Part shown: positions 1 to 9,449 of the stretch, one piece after another
Position numbering within the stretch: the stretch's first letter is position 1
Layout: each line of letters starts with the position of its first letter
From: Pseudomonas viridiflava
GTDB taxonomy: Bacteria > Pseudomonadota > Gammaproteobacteria > Pseudomonadales > Pseudomonadaceae
Assembly (NCBI RefSeq): GCF_001642795.1
Contig: NZ_LKEH01000023.1
Span: 209,333 to 273,332, forward strand
Length of the DNA stretch: 64,000 nt
Direction: 5' to 3'
Notes under the pieces: generated by a model
Seen by the model: the letters and a program-made list of their open reading frames with translations, nothing else
What the model was told of the DNA's origin: nothing
Database searches by the model: none
Program-made: the position numbers and the translations under genes

Positions 1-149
1 CAGCGGCACCAGTAGACGTTGATGAATCGATAACGAGCCTTGAACGGCAGGAACGGTGCGATGAAAAAGCTCAAGGTGCACCACAGCAGCGAGCTGGTGC
101 CCAGCAACAGGTAGAAGAAGAAAGTCCTGATTGCCTGCATGATCGACAT
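1..149 (-). CDS. plsC: 1-acyl-sn-glycerol-3-phosphate acyltransferase (PlsC type), N-terminal fragment
   Basis: Only the first 49 codons lie in the window; the gene runs off the left edge. The fragment opens with MSIMQAIRTFFFYLLLG and continues as a strongly hydrophobic segment (about residues 8-32), as in membrane-bound lysophosphatidate acyltransferases, which acylate lysophosphatidic acid to phosphatidic acid at the inner membrane. The catalytic HX4D motif would lie outside the window, so the call rests on the N-terminal appearance and on position just downstream of gmhB, the order known in Pseudomonas. It is probably the last gene of the glyQ-glyS-gmhB-plsC transcription unit. Confidence 0.7.
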   Translation of the reverse strand, partial: MSIMQAIRTFFFYLLLGTSSLLWCTLSFFIAPFLPFKARYRFINVYWCR

Positions 150-203
150 AGTTACGTTTACCGTACGGGCAGGTGCCCGCTCCTTGAGCGCTGCGGACCG
201 AAC

Positions 204-761
204 TCAGTGGTTGTTCTGCGCAACGCTGGTGTGGATAAGTTCTGCGGCAACCGCCGCCAGATCGTCAAAAACAAGAGTGCCGGTCGGCACGCCACCAGCC
301 AGGGTCTTCTGACCTTTGCCGGTCTTCACCAGAACAGGCTGAGAATCGACGGCCAAAGCCGCCTGCAGGTCACCTTTGCTGTCGCCCACAAACCATAGAC
401 CCTTCAGGTCGGCTGCGTAATGTCGGGCGATGGTCTGCAACATGCCGGGCCGTGGCTTTCGGCAGTCGCAGCCTTCGTCTGGCCCATGCGGGCAATAGAC
501 GATCAAGCCAACCTCGCCGCCCTGCTCTGCCACCAGCTCGCGCAATCGCGCGTGCATGGCGTCGAGAGTGGCCAGGTCGTAATAACCTCTGGCAATGCCG
601 GACTGGTTGGTGGCAATCGCCACTGTCCAGCCGGCCTTGCTCAGCGCTGCTATCGCCTGGATCGAGCCGGGAATTGGAATCCACTCCTCCACCGACTTTA
701 TATAAGCGTCGGAGTCCTGGTTGATCACCCCGTCCCGATCCAGTATCAGCAGTTTCACCAT
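204..761 (-). CDS. gmhB: D-glycero-beta-D-manno-heptose 1,7-bisphosphate 7-phosphatase
   Basis: This 185-residue cytoplasmic HAD-family phosphatase removes the C7 phosphate of heptose bisphosphate in the ADP-heptose branch that supplies the LPS inner core. The nucleophile motif DRDGVIN is at residues 8-14 (Asp8, Asp10), TNQSGI at 51-56, and the metal-loop cysteines and histidine typical of GmhB are Cys90, His92, Cys98 and Cys100. GDSKGD near 127 supplies the final HAD acidic residues. I chose the ATG at 761 because the family begins directly before the first beta strand; the longer frame upstream runs into glyS. It starts 10 bp after glyS stops, so the two are probably co-transcribed. Confidence 0.95.
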   Translation of the reverse strand: MVKLLILDRDGVINQDSDAYIKSVEEWIPIPGSIQAIAALSKAGWTVAIATNQSGIARGYYDLATLDAMHARLRELVAEQGGEVGLIVYCPHGPDEGCDCRKPRPGMLQTIARHYAADLKGLWFVGDSKGDLQAALAVDSQPVLVKTGKGQKTLAGGVPTGTLVFDDLAAVAAELIHTSVAQNNH

Positions 762-771
762 GGACTCCTTG

Positions 772-2826
772 TCAGCCCAGCAGCGAGATATCGGCAACGC
801 CGAGGAACAGGCCACGCAGACGGGCCAGCAACGCATAGCGGTTGGCACGTACGTTGGCGTCTTCAGCGTTGACCATCACCGCTTCGAAGAACGCATCGAC
901 CGGCTCACGCAGACTGGCCAGACGCGCCAGCGATTCGCTGTACTGACGCTCGGCGGCCATTGGCTGCACAGCGTGGTCGGCCTGCTGAATCGCGGAGTAC
1001 AGCGAGAACTCGTTGGCGTTGTCGAAGTACTTGGGCTCGACGGTCTGGGCAATGTTGCCCTCCGCCTTGCTCAGCAGGTTCGACACGCGCTTGTTCACCG
1101 CAGCCAGTGCGGCTGCCTGTGGCAGCTTGCGGAAGGCCTGAACCGCCTGCACGCGCTGGTCGAAGTCCAGTGCAGAACCTGGCTGCAGCGCACGGACCGA
1201 CAGGTACACGGCCACTTCGACGCCTTCGTCTTCGTAACGCGCACGCAGACGGTCGAAGATGAACTCCAGCACCTGCTCCGGCAGACCGGCCGACTTGACC
1301 TTGGCACCGAACTGAGTGACTGCGAATTTCACGGTCTCGATCAGGTCCAGGTCCAGCTTCTTCTCGATCAGAATGCGCAGGATACCCAGCGCTGCGCGAC
1401 GCAGTGCATAGGGGTCCTTGCTGCCGGTGGGCAGCATGCCGATACCGAAGATACCCACCAGCGTGTCGAGCTTGTCGGCGATGGCAACGGCCGCGCCGGT
1501 CAGGGTGGTCGGCAGCTCGGCACCTGCACCGCGCGGCATGTACTGCTCGTTCAGCGCCAGCGCCACATCTTCGGCTTCGCCGTCGGCCTTGGCGTAGTAG
1601 TAACCCGCCACGCCCTGCATCTCGGGGAATTCGCCGACCATTTCGGTCGACAGGTCGCACTTGGACAGCAGACCCGCACGCGCTGCACGCTGAGCGTCGC
1701 CGCCGATGCGTGGTGCGATGTAGGCGGCCAGCTTGGAAACGCGCTCGGCCTTGTCGTAGACACTGCCCAACTGAGCCTGGAACACGACGTTTTTCAGGCG
1801 CTCGTTGAAGGTCTCCAGCTTCTGCTTCTTGTCCTGCTTGAAGAAGAACTCGGCGTCGGTCAGGCGCGGGCGAACCACCTTCTCGTTACCGGCGATGATC
1901 TGCGCCGGGTCCTTGCTCTCGATGTTCGCGACCGTGATGAAGCGCGGCAGCAGCTTGCCGTCGGCATCCAGCAGGCAGAAATACTTCTGGTTGTCCTGCA
2001 TGGTGGTGATCAGCGCTTCCTGAGGCACTTCAAGAAAACGTTCCTCGAACGAGCACACCAGCGGCACTGGCCATTCGACCAGACCGGTCACTTCGTCCAG
2101 CAGGCCTGGCGGCACGATGGCGGTGCCTTCCTGTTGGGTGGCCAGCTCTTCGACGCGTTTGCTGATGATCTGACGACGCTCGTTGAAGTCAGCCAGTACA
2201 TTGGCTGCACGCAGGTCGCTCAGGTAGCCGGCAGGCGAGGAGATACGCACGTCTTCCGGATGATGGAAACGGTGGCCACGCGAATGACGACCCGAGGTTT
2301 GAGCCAGGATTGTGCAATCGACGACCTGATCGCCGAACAGCATCACCAGCCACTGGGTCGGACGCACGAATTCTTCCTTGCGAGCACCCCAGCGCATGCG
2401 CTTGGCAATCGGCAGGTCGTTCAGCGAGTCTTCGACGATGGTCGGCAGCAGCGACACGGTCGGCTTGCCGACGATGTTCTGGCTGTAACGCAGCTTCGGG
2501 CCGCTCTGATCGATTTCGCTCAGGTCAACGCCGCACTTCTTGGCGAAGCCCAGGGCAGCCTGTGTAGGGTTGCCATCAGCATCGAACGCCGCCTGACGTG
2601 GCGGGCCGTCCAGATTAATGGCACGATCCGGTTGCTGCGTGGACAGCTCGGTGATCAGCACAGCCAGACGACGCGGTGCGGCGTAGACCTGTTTGGCGCT
2701 GTAAGTCAGGCCGGCGCTCTGCAGACCCTTTTCGATACCGGCCAGAAACGCGTCGGCCAGCGAACTCAGGGTCTTGGGTGGCAGCTCTTCGGTGCCCAGT
2801 TCTACGAGAAAATCTTGAGCACTCAT
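772..2826 (-). CDS. glyS: Glycyl-tRNA synthetase beta subunit
   Basis: This 684-residue protein is the beta chain of the bacterial alpha2beta2 glycyl-tRNA synthetase, which charges tRNA-Gly in the cytoplasm. It begins [20 protein letters not shown], the characteristic N-terminus of the family, and has the expected full length with a C-terminal DALR-type anticodon-binding part rich in helices. Its ATG overlaps the glyQ stop by 4 bp (ATGA), implying translational coupling and balanced subunit synthesis. A long open frame on the opposite strand is a high-GC artefact. No damage is visible. Confidence 0.97.
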   Translation of the reverse strand: MSAQDFLVELGTEELPPKTLSSLADAFLAGIEKGLQSAGLTYSAKQVYAAPRRLAVLITELSTQQPDRAINLDGPPRQAAFDADGNPTQAALGFAKKCGVDLSEIDQSGPKLRYSQNIVGKPTVSLLPTIVEDSLNDLPIAKRMRWGARKEEFVRPTQWLVMLFGDQVVDCTILAQTSGRHSRGHRFHHPEDVRISSPAGYLSDLRAANVLADFNERRQIISKRVEELATQQEGTAIVPPGLLDEVTGLVEWPVPLVCSFEERFLEVPQEALITTMQDNQKYFCLLDADGKLLPRFITVANIESKDPAQIIAGNEKVVRPRLTDAEFFFKQDKKQKLETFNERLKNVVFQAQLGSVYDKAERVSKLAAYIAPRIGGDAQRAARAGLLSKCDLSTEMVGEFPEMQGVAGYYYAKADGEAEDVALALNEQYMPRGAGAELPTTLTGAAVAIADKLDTLVGIFGIGMLPTGSKDPYALRRAALGILRILIEKKLDLDLIETVKFAVTQFGAKVKSAGLPEQVLEFIFDRLRARYEDEGVEVAVYLSVRALQPGSALDFDQRVQAVQAFRKLPQAAALAAVNKRVSNLLSKAEGNIAQTVEPKYFDNANEFSLYSAIQQADHAVQPMAAERQYSESLARLASLREPVDAFFEAVMVNAEDANVRANRYALLARLRGLFLGVADISLLG

Positions 2827-3770
2827 TGTGCAGCCTCCAGCTTAGCCAACACTTCGTCGCGCAGATCGGGCGGCGCCATCGGGAAGCCGAGTTTTGCCCG
2901 GGCTTGCAGATAAGCCTGAGCCACCGAGCGAGCCAGTGTGCGCACGCGCAGGATGTACTGCTGACGCGCAGTCACGGAAATGGCGCGACGGGCATCCAGC
3001 AGGTTGAAGGTGTGCGAGGCCTTGAGGACCATCTCGTAACCCGGCAATGGCAGCTCGAGTTCGATCAGGCGGGCCGCTTCGCTTTCGTAGAAATCGAACA
3101 GCTCGAACAGCTTGTCGACGTTGGCGTGTTCGAAGTTGTAGGTCGATTGCTCAACCTCGTTCTGATGGAACACGTCGCCGTAGGTCACCTTACCGAACGG
3201 ACCGTCAGCCCAGACCAGATCGTAGACCGAGTCCACGCCCTGCTGGTACATGGCCAGACGTTCCAGACCGTAGGTGATCTCACCGGTCACCGGATAGCAT
3301 TCCAGACCGCCGACCTGCTGGAAGTAAGTGAACTGCGACACTTCCATGCCGTTGAGCCAGATTTCCCAGCCCAGACCCCAGGCGCCCAGCGTCGGCGATT
3401 CCCAGTTGTCTTCGACGAAACGCACGTCGTGCACCAGCGGGTCGAGGCCGATGTGCTTGAGCGAGCCCAGGTACAGTTCCTGGAAGTTGTCCGGGTTCGG
3501 CTTCAGGATCACCTGAAACTGATAGTAGTGCTGCAGGCGGTTGGGGTTCTCGCCATAACGGCCGTCTGTAGGACGACGGCTTGGTTGAACGTAGGCGGCA
3601 TTCCAGGTTTCCGGGCCTACGGCGCGCAGAAACGTGGCGGTGTGGAAGGTGCCGGCGCCTACTTCCATATCGTAGGGCTGAAGTACCACGCAACCTTGTT
3701 CTGCCCAGTATTGCTGGAGGGCGAGGATCAAGTCTTGGAAGGTACGCACGGCTGGCGTAGGCTGGCTCAC
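2823..3770 (-). CDS. glyQ: Glycyl-tRNA synthetase alpha subunit
   Basis: This 315-residue alpha chain carries the class II catalytic core that activates glycine and pairs with GlyS. The start is a GTG at 3770 (reads as [14 protein letters not shown]), preceded by the Shine-Dalgarno-like AGGTGAAA; this gives the usual family length, whereas the longer upstream frame runs into the divergent promoter region before tag. Family landmarks include the N-terminal [20 protein letters not shown] stretch and [16 protein letters not shown]. It overlaps glyS by 4 bp and starts the leftward operon glyQ-glyS-gmhB-plsC. Confidence 0.97.
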   Translation of the reverse strand: MSQPTPAVRTFQDLILALQQYWAEQGCVVLQPYDMEVGAGTFHTATFLRAVGPETWNAAYVQPSRRPTDGRYGENPNRLQHYYQFQVILKPNPDNFQELYLGSLKHIGLDPLVHDVRFVEDNWESPTLGAWGLGWEIWLNGMEVSQFTYFQQVGGLECYPVTGEITYGLERLAMYQQGVDSVYDLVWADGPFGKVTYGDVFHQNEVEQSTYNFEHANVDKLFELFDFYESEAARLIELELPLPGYEMVLKASHTFNLLDARRAISVTARQQYILRVRTLARSVAQAYLQARAKLGFPMAPPDLRDEVLAKLEAAQ

Positions 3771-3849
3771 AAATTTCACCTGTGCTGGGCTGCGATTCAA
3801 AGAGCGGGAGTATACCCGATTCGGCTGCACGTCCACCCTTGGGAGCCCT

Positions 3850-4401
3850 ATGACACGCTGCTTTTGGTGCAACGAAGACCCCCTTTACATCGCTTATCAC
3901 GATCAGGAGTGGGGCGTGCCGCTGCGCGACGCGCAGAAGCTCTTCGAGTTGCTTTTGCTCGAAGGGTTCCAGGCCGGCCTTTCCTGGATCACGATTCTCA
4001 AACGCCGGGCCCGATATCGAGAGGTGCTGTTCGGTTTCGATGCCGAGCGTCTGGCGCAACTGACCGACACTGAAATCGATGCATTGATGCTTGATCCGAC
4101 CATCATCCGCAACCGCCTCAAGCTCAGGGCCGTGCGCACCAACGCCAGGGCCTGGCTGGCGCTGAAGGATCCGGTTGACCTGCTCTGGTCGTTTGTCGGC
4201 GGTCAGCCGAAGATCAACCATTTCAAGGACCGCAGCGAGGTGCCCGCCATCACCGTTGAAGCCGAAGCCATGAGCAAGGCGCTGAAAAAAGCCGGCTTCA
4301 CCTTCGTCGGTCCGACCATCTGTTATGCCTATATGCAGGCCAGTGGAATGGTCATGGACCACACCGTTGACTGTGATCGGTACGCGATCCTGAGCCGCTG
4401 A
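3850..4401 (+). CDS. tag: DNA-3-methyladenine glycosylase I
   Basis: This 183-residue base-excision enzyme removes 3-methyladenine from alkylated DNA. The zinc-binding residues known in the family fall where expected: Cys4 and His17 at the N-terminus, His171 and Cys175 near the C-terminus. The start [22 protein letters not shown] is diagnostic, and GGGAG lies just upstream of the ATG. It is divergent from glyQ across about 80 bp that must hold both promoters, and is followed 37 bp later by an acyltransferase gene on the same strand. Confidence 0.96.
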   Translation: MTRCFWCNEDPLYIAYHDQEWGVPLRDAQKLFELLLLEGFQAGLSWITILKRRARYREVLFGFDAERLAQLTDTEIDALMLDPTIIRNRLKLRAVRTNARAWLALKDPVDLLWSFVGGQPKINHFKDRSEVPAITVEAEAMSKALKKAGFTFVGPTICYAYMQASGMVMDHTVDCDRYAILSR

Positions 4402-4438
4402 CGGTACAATGCCTGCCTCAAGAATCCGGGAGTGATCT

Positions 4439-5326
4439 GTGGAAAAGTTCAAAGGCGCCATGATGGTCGGGGCGTTACGCCTGTTTGCCCTCCTGCCCTG
4501 GCGTGCCGTGCAGTGGGTCGGCACCGCCATCGGCTGGCTGATGTGGAAGCTTCCCAACCGTTCGCGCGAAGTGGCGCGGATCAACCTGTCCAAGTGTTTT
4601 CCGGAGTTGAGCGAGCCCGAGCTTGAAAAGCTGGTGGGCAGAAGCCTCATGGACATCGGCAAGACGCTGACCGAAAGCGCTTGCGCGTGGATCTGGCCTG
4701 CTCAGAAATCCATCAATCTGGTGCGCGAGGTCGAAGGCCTCGACGTGCTCAAGGACGCGCTGGCATCCGGCAAGGGCGTGGTCGGCATCACCAGCCACCT
4801 GGGCAATTGGGAAGTGCTCAATCACTTCTATTGCAGCCAGTGCAAACCGATCATTTTCTACCGTCCGCCAAAGTTGAAGGCCGTGGATGACCTGCTGCGC
4901 AAACAGCGGGTTCAGCTGGGCAACCGCGTGGCGGCGTCCACCAAGGAAGGCATCCTCAGCGTCATCAAGGAAGTCCGTAAGGGCGGTTCGGTGGGTATTC
5001 CGGCTGACCCGGAACCGGCAGAGTCCGCCGGTATCTTCGTGCCCTTTTGCGGCACCGTGGCGCTGACCAGCAAGTTCGTGCCGAACATGCTGGCAGGCGG
5101 CAAGGCCGTTGGCGTCTTCCTGCACGCCATGCGCCTGCCGGACGGTTCCGGTTACAAGGTTGTCCTGGAAGCGGCCCCTGAAGCCATGTACAGCACTGAT
5201 ACCGAAACCTCGGCAGCGGCCATGAGCAAAGTGGTCGAGAAGTACGTGCGCGCCTACCCGAGCCAGTACATGTGGACCATGAAGCGCTTCAAGAAGCGGC
5301 CTGAGGGTGAAAAGCGCTGGTATTGA
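4439..5326 (+). CDS. Lipid A biosynthesis lauroyl-type acyltransferase (LpxL/HtrB family)
   Basis: This 295-residue inner-membrane protein should transfer a secondary acyl chain to lipid A. It has a hydrophobic N-terminal anchor (about residues 8-35) and the catalytic HX4E motif HLGNWE at residues 120-125, followed by the FYRPPKLKAVDDLLRKQR block typical of the family. The start is GTG at 4439 preceded by GGGAGTG. Its position after tag matches the htrB-like gene of other pseudomonads (htrB2 in P. aeruginosa). Which acyl position it modifies cannot be read from sequence, so I give no symbol. Confidence 0.9.
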   Translation: MEKFKGAMMVGALRLFALLPWRAVQWVGTAIGWLMWKLPNRSREVARINLSKCFPELSEPELEKLVGRSLMDIGKTLTESACAWIWPAQKSINLVREVEGLDVLKDALASGKGVVGITSHLGNWEVLNHFYCSQCKPIIFYRPPKLKAVDDLLRKQRVQLGNRVAASTKEGILSVIKEVRKGGSVGIPADPEPAESAGIFVPFCGTVALTSKFVPNMLAGGKAVGVFLHAMRLPDGSGYKVVLEAAPEAMYSTDTETSAAAMSKVVEKYVRAYPSQYMWTMKRFKKRPEGEKRWY

Positions 5327-5331
5327 ACGGC

Positions 5332-5445
5332 CTCTGATCGTGCCTATCGCTCCGCGTGGGCATGCCGCCCACGACGCTCTGCGCTACATTCGAGAACGGA
5401 CGCGGAGCGTCCTGGGCGGCGTTACCACGCTGGGAACGATCAGAG
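5332..5445. repeat. Intergenic multi-hairpin repeat, copy 1
   Basis: A 114-bp element with perfect 10-bp terminal inverted repeats (CTCTGATCGT / ACGATCAGAG). Between them are short GC-rich hairpins such as GGACGC-GGA-GCGTCC. Related copies occur at about 34.2, 50.05, 54.36, 59.49, 63.46 and 63.8-64.0 kb, always between genes. It lies between two convergent genes and may also help terminate transcription. Confidence 0.8.
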
Positions 5446-5483
5446 TGCCTGACTCAATGCGCCCCCTACAGTTGAGTCAGTGC

Positions 5484-7838
5484 CTAACTCGCTGTCGCGA
5501 TCAAGCCCCGTTGCTCCAGTGCGGCCTGCGGGTTGATGCGGATCAGGTTCACGGGTATTGATTTGGCGGCTGGCGTATTGCTGCGGCTGTCGCGGTTGGC
5601 CAGCGGTAGCAAGCCGTTGGTTTCCGGGTAATAGGCCGCACAACACCCCTTAGGCACGTCAAAGGCGATCACTTTGAAGCCTGTCGCAGAGCGCGTCGTG
5701 AGGGGGTCCATTGCTGTCTGCAGCTCGACGTAGTCGCCAGCCTTCAGCCCCAGTCGCTCGATGTCGTCGGGGTTGAGCATCACTACCATGCGGTCACCAT
5801 AGATATCCCGATAACGGTCATCGTTCGAGTAGACCGTGGTGTTGAACTGGTCATGGCTGCGGATCGTCATCAACTGCAAATGCTCGGCGTCCGGCGGCGT
5901 GTCGTCCTCGTCATACACGCCTGCCGGAAAGAGAAAGTTGGCTCTGCCCGTCTCGGTATCCCATTTGCGCTCCCTGGCGCCATTCGGCAGCCGAAATCCA
6001 CCGGGCTCTCGGATGCGCAGATTGAAGTCGTAAAACTGCTCGGGCATCACTTCCTCGATCTTGTCCCGAATACGCGAATAGTCAGCGACATAGCTGTCCC
6101 ACTCCACCTTGGGATTGGGCGCAAGTGTGGCCTTGGCGATGCCAGCAATGATCGCGATCTCCGAGATCAGGTGCTCTGAGGCGGGTTCCAGCGTGCCGGT
6201 CGAGCCATGCACCATCGACATCGAATCTTCGACAGTGACGGTTTGGGCCACACCGTTCTGAAGGTCGAGCTCAGAGCGCGCGATGCATGGCAAGAGAAAG
6301 GCTTTTTGACCGTGCACCGTTGCGCTGCGATTGAGCTTGGTGTTGACCAGCACGGTCAGTTTCAGGCGGCTGACGGTCGGACAGATGACGTCGATATCCG
6401 GGATGGCGCGAAAGAAATTCCCGCCCATGGAGATGAACGCCTCCACCTCTCCACGCAACAGCGCTTCGCAGGCTTCGGCCACGTCATGACCGCCCTTTCG
6501 GGATGCCTCGAAACCAAACACTTTGCTCATGCTGGCGAGAAACGGTTCATGGGCTTTTTCGTAAATGCCCATGGTGCGATCACCCTGAACATTGGAGTGG
6601 CCACGAATCGGGCAGGCTCCGGCACCCAGCTTGCCGATGTTGCCGCGCAACAGCAGCAGGTTGATGATCTGTTGCATCGCATCGCCACCCCGTTTGTGCT
6701 GGGTCACACCCATGCCCCAGCAACAGATGACACGCTCCGAGCGCATATAGACGGCGGCCACGTCTTCTATGGCCTGGCGACTGAGACCCGAATGACGCTC
6801 GATGATGGACCAGGGCAGTTTCCGGCAGTAATCGGCGAAACGTTCGAACCCATGGGTGTGCTTCTGAATGAACGCCACATCGAGAATACGCGAGCGGTTT
6901 TCACGACGCGCCAAGTCATCCGCTTCGATGACCACCTTGCAAATGCCCTGCATGGCGACCATGTCGCCCCCCGTTCTCACTTGATGGTACTGGGAACTGA
7001 TTTTCACGCCTTGGCCGCCGATCATGTCGCGCGGGTTCTGGGGCGAGGCAAAGCGGACCAGAGCCTTCTCGCGCAACGGATTGAACGAGATGATGCTGGC
7101 GCCCCGTTTCGCGGCGGCGTGCAGCTCGGACATCATTCGCGGGCTGTTGGTACCGGGATTCTGACCGATGATGAAAATGGCGTCGGCGTGCTCGAAGTCT
7201 TCCAGCGATGTGGTGCCCTTGCCGACCCCTATCGCTTCGGGTAACGCCACGCTTGTTGTCTCGTGGCACATGTTCGAGCAGTCGGGAAAATTGGCCATGC
7301 CATACAGCCGACCGAACAACTGATAGAGAAAAGCCGCTTCGTTGGACGTCCGCCCGGAGGTGTAAAGCTCCAGCTTCCAGGGATCGCTGAGCTGACGAAG
7401 CTCCTCGCCAATCTCGGCAAATACCTGTTCCCAACTGACAGGCAGATACTTGTCAGTCGTCGCGTCGTAGCGCATCGGCTCGGTAATGCGGCCCTGATCT
7501 TCAAGATCGTGATCGGTCCAGGTCGCCAGTTCGCTCACGGTGTGGCGGGCGAAGAACTCCGGTGTGACACGTTTCTTGGTGGACTCCCAAGCCAATGCCT
7601 TGGCGCCGTTCTCGCAGTACTCGAATGTGTGCGGCTTCTTCGGGTCAGGCCAGGCACAGCTGGGGCAGTCGAAGCCATCGGGCTTGTTCATCGACATCAG
7701 CGCGCGATTGCCGCGTATCAGTACGTGCTGATGCAAGAGGTGCTTGGTGACCGCATTCAAGGCGCCCCAACCACCGGCGGGCGAACCGCCTGTTTGCGAA
7801 CCCTGGAGTGGAGCCTTGGACTGAGCGGCTTTGGTCAT
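5484..7838 (-). CDS. FdhF/YdeP family molybdopterin-dependent oxidoreductase
   Basis: This 784-residue protein resembles the alpha subunits of formate dehydrogenase-type enzymes in the YdeP branch, likely binding bis-MGD and an Fe-S cluster. A CPSC motif (Cys58, Cys61) with Cys75 fits a cluster site, and CSNMCHE (Cys187, Cys191) sits where the FdhF active-site Cys or Sec loop is expected. A C-terminal molydop-binding domain begins near LMTIRSHDQFNTTVYS. No signal peptide, so it is probably cytoplasmic. I chose ATG 7838 because GGGAGA lies about 8 nt upstream. Electron partners are not encoded nearby; E. coli YdeP is linked to acid resistance, but the substrate is unknown. Confidence 0.9.
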   Translation of the reverse strand: MTKAAQSKAPLQGSQTGGSPAGGWGALNAVTKHLLHQHVLIRGNRALMSMNKPDGFDCPSCAWPDPKKPHTFEYCENGAKALAWESTKKRVTPEFFARHTVSELATWTDHDLEDQGRITEPMRYDATTDKYLPVSWEQVFAEIGEELRQLSDPWKLELYTSGRTSNEAAFLYQLFGRLYGMANFPDCSNMCHETTSVALPEAIGVGKGTTSLEDFEHADAIFIIGQNPGTNSPRMMSELHAAAKRGASIISFNPLREKALVRFASPQNPRDMIGGQGVKISSQYHQVRTGGDMVAMQGICKVVIEADDLARRENRSRILDVAFIQKHTHGFERFADYCRKLPWSIIERHSGLSRQAIEDVAAVYMRSERVICCWGMGVTQHKRGGDAMQQIINLLLLRGNIGKLGAGACPIRGHSNVQGDRTMGIYEKAHEPFLASMSKVFGFEASRKGGHDVAEACEALLRGEVEAFISMGGNFFRAIPDIDVICPTVSRLKLTVLVNTKLNRSATVHGQKAFLLPCIARSELDLQNGVAQTVTVEDSMSMVHGSTGTLEPASEHLISEIAIIAGIAKATLAPNPKVEWDSYVADYSRIRDKIEEVMPEQFYDFNLRIREPGGFRLPNGARERKWDTETGRANFLFPAGVYDEDDTPPDAEHLQLMTIRSHDQFNTTVYSNDDRYRDIYGDRMVVMLNPDDIERLGLKAGDYVELQTAMDPLTTRSATGFKVIAFDVPKGCCAAYYPETNGLLPLANRDSRSNTPAAKSIPVNLIRINPQAALEQRGLIATAS

Positions 7839-7886
7839 CACGAAATTCTCCCTGAACATGGCCGTGATCCGGCCGGTTGAGCGGTT

Positions 7887-7907
7887 GCGTATCACCCTGT
7901 GATACGC
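7887..7907. promoter_or_regulatory. Perfect 9-bp palindrome upstream of the oxidoreductase gene (candidate operator)
   Basis: Arms GCGTATCAC and GTGATACGC are perfect inverted repeats separated by CCT, centred about 59 bp before the chosen start codon at 7838. The size, two-fold symmetry and position fit a dimeric repressor or activator site. There is no T-run on either side, so it is not an intrinsic terminator. No regulator gene is adjacent, so the binding protein is unknown. Confidence 0.55.
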
Positions 7908-8029
7908 AGGCCCAGAGAGGAATTCGCTGAAATCGACGAGCGTGGCCGACAGATTCAGGCGCTGGCGGGTTCAGTCGGTCTGACATGTTGCGCCAGGGAT
8001 ACAACGGTTATCAACCGACGGTGGCGTGA

Positions 8030-9403
8030 TCAGAAAAAGCTCAACCCCACCTGAAACAGCCGCTCTACGTCGCGGATGTACTTTTTATCCACAAGGAACA
8101 TGATCACCTGATCGCCGGATTCGATCACGGTGATGTCGTGGGCGATAAGCACTTCTTCGTTGCGGATGATTGCGCCAATCATGGTGCCGGTCGGCAGGTT
8201 GATGTCCTTGATGGCGCGGCCGATGACCTTGCTGGATTTCGAGTCGCCGTGGGCCACGATCTCGATGGCTTCGGCTGCACCCCGACGCAGGGAGTGGACG
8301 CTGACGATATCGCCGCGTCGCACGTGGGCCAGCAGGGTGCCGATGGTCGCCAGTTGCGGGCTGACCGCGACATCGATCTCCCCGCCCTGCACCAGATCCA
8401 CATACGCCGAGTTGTTGATCAGGGTCATCACCTTGCGTGCGCCCAGCCGTTTGGCGAGCAACGATGACATGATGTTGGCTTCGTCGTCGTTGGTCAGGGC
8501 CAGAAACAGGTCGGTGTTGCCGATGTTTTCCTCGATCAGCAGATCGCGATCCGAGGAGCTGCCCTGCAGCACGACGGTGTTGTCCAGGTTCTCCGAGAGG
8601 TAACGGCAGCGTGCCGGGTTCATTTCGATGATCTTGACCTGATAGCGGCTCTCGATGGCCTCTGCCAGGCGCTCGCCGATGTTGCCGCCGCCCGCGATAA
8701 CGATGCGTTTGTAGCTCTCGTCCAGACGGCGCATCTCGCCCATCACCGCACGAATGTCAGCCTTGGCGGCAACGAAGAACACTTCGTCGTCGGCTTCGAT
8801 CACGGTGTCGCCCTGCGGCAGGATCGGACGGTCGCGGCGGAAAATGGCGGCGACGCGGGTTTCGACGTTCGGCATGTGCGCCTTGAGCTGGCGCAGTTGC
8901 TGGCCTACCAGCGGCCCGCCGTAGTACGCCTTGACCGCGACCAGCTGAGCCTTGCCTCCGGCAAAGTCGATCACTTGCAGGGCGCCGGGGTACTCAATCA
9001 GGCGCTTGATGTAATTGGTGACCACCTGCTCCGGGCTGATCAGCACATCCACCGGAATGGCGCTGTTGTCGAACAGTTCCGAGCGCGTCAGGTAAGCGGC
9101 TTCACGCACTCGCGCGATCTTGGTCGGCGTGTGGAACAGCGTGTACGCGACCTGACAGGCAATCATGTTGGCTTCATCACTGCTGGTCACGGCAACCAGC
9201 ATGTCGGCATCGTCGGCACCGGCCTGACGCAACACGGCCGGATACGAGCCTTTGCCCTGCACGGTCCGAATGTCCAGCCGGTCGCCCAGGTTGCGCAACC
9301 GGTCACCGTCCGTGTCGACCACGGTAATGTCGTTGGCTTCGCCTGCCAAATGCTCGGCCAGCGTGCCGCCGACCTGACCTGCACCCAGGATGATGATTTT
9401 CAA
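8030..9403 (-). CDS. trkA: Trk potassium uptake system NAD-binding regulatory subunit
   Basis: This 457-residue peripheral protein gates the TrkH/TrkG potassium channel. It is a tandem of two RCK modules: Rossmann motifs GAGQVGG at residues 7-13 and GGGNIGE near 238-244, each followed by a TrkA-C domain. The start is an unusual TTG at 9403 (reads [10 protein letters not shown]), preceded by GGAGTG at proper spacing; no ATG gives the full Rossmann strand. It lies 46 bp after rsmB in the same direction, completing the def-fmt-rsmB-trkA order seen in pseudomonads. Confidence 0.96.
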   Translation of the reverse strand: MKIIILGAGQVGGTLAEHLAGEANDITVVDTDGDRLRNLGDRLDIRTVQGKGSYPAVLRQAGADDADMLVAVTSSDEANMIACQVAYTLFHTPTKIARVREAAYLTRSELFDNSAIPVDVLISPEQVVTNYIKRLIEYPGALQVIDFAGGKAQLVAVKAYYGGPLVGQQLRQLKAHMPNVETRVAAIFRRDRPILPQGDTVIEADDEVFFVAAKADIRAVMGEMRRLDESYKRIVIAGGGNIGERLAEAIESRYQVKIIEMNPARCRYLSENLDNTVVLQGSSSDRDLLIEENIGNTDLFLALTNDDEANIMSSLLAKRLGARKVMTLINNSAYVDLVQGGEIDVAVSPQLATIGTLLAHVRRGDIVSVHSLRRGAAEAIEIVAHGDSKSSKVIGRAIKDINLPTGTMIGAIIRNEEVLIAHDITVIESGDQVIMFLVDKKYIRDVERLFQVGLSFF

Positions 9404-9449
9404 CCGTTCACTCCGTGGAAATTCCTGGGCACTGTTGCCCGTCGCATCT

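Noticed and set aside
721..2913. Long open frame of about 730 codons antisense to glyS
   Set aside because: The opposite strand encodes a clear full-length GlyS; long antisense frames are common in GC-rich genes, and the translation is rich in Gln, His and Val with no family resemblance.
5484..7838. Selenocysteine formate dehydrogenase
   Set aside because: There is no in-frame UGA; the active-site region has cysteine (CSNMCHE), and the protein fits the YdeP branch.
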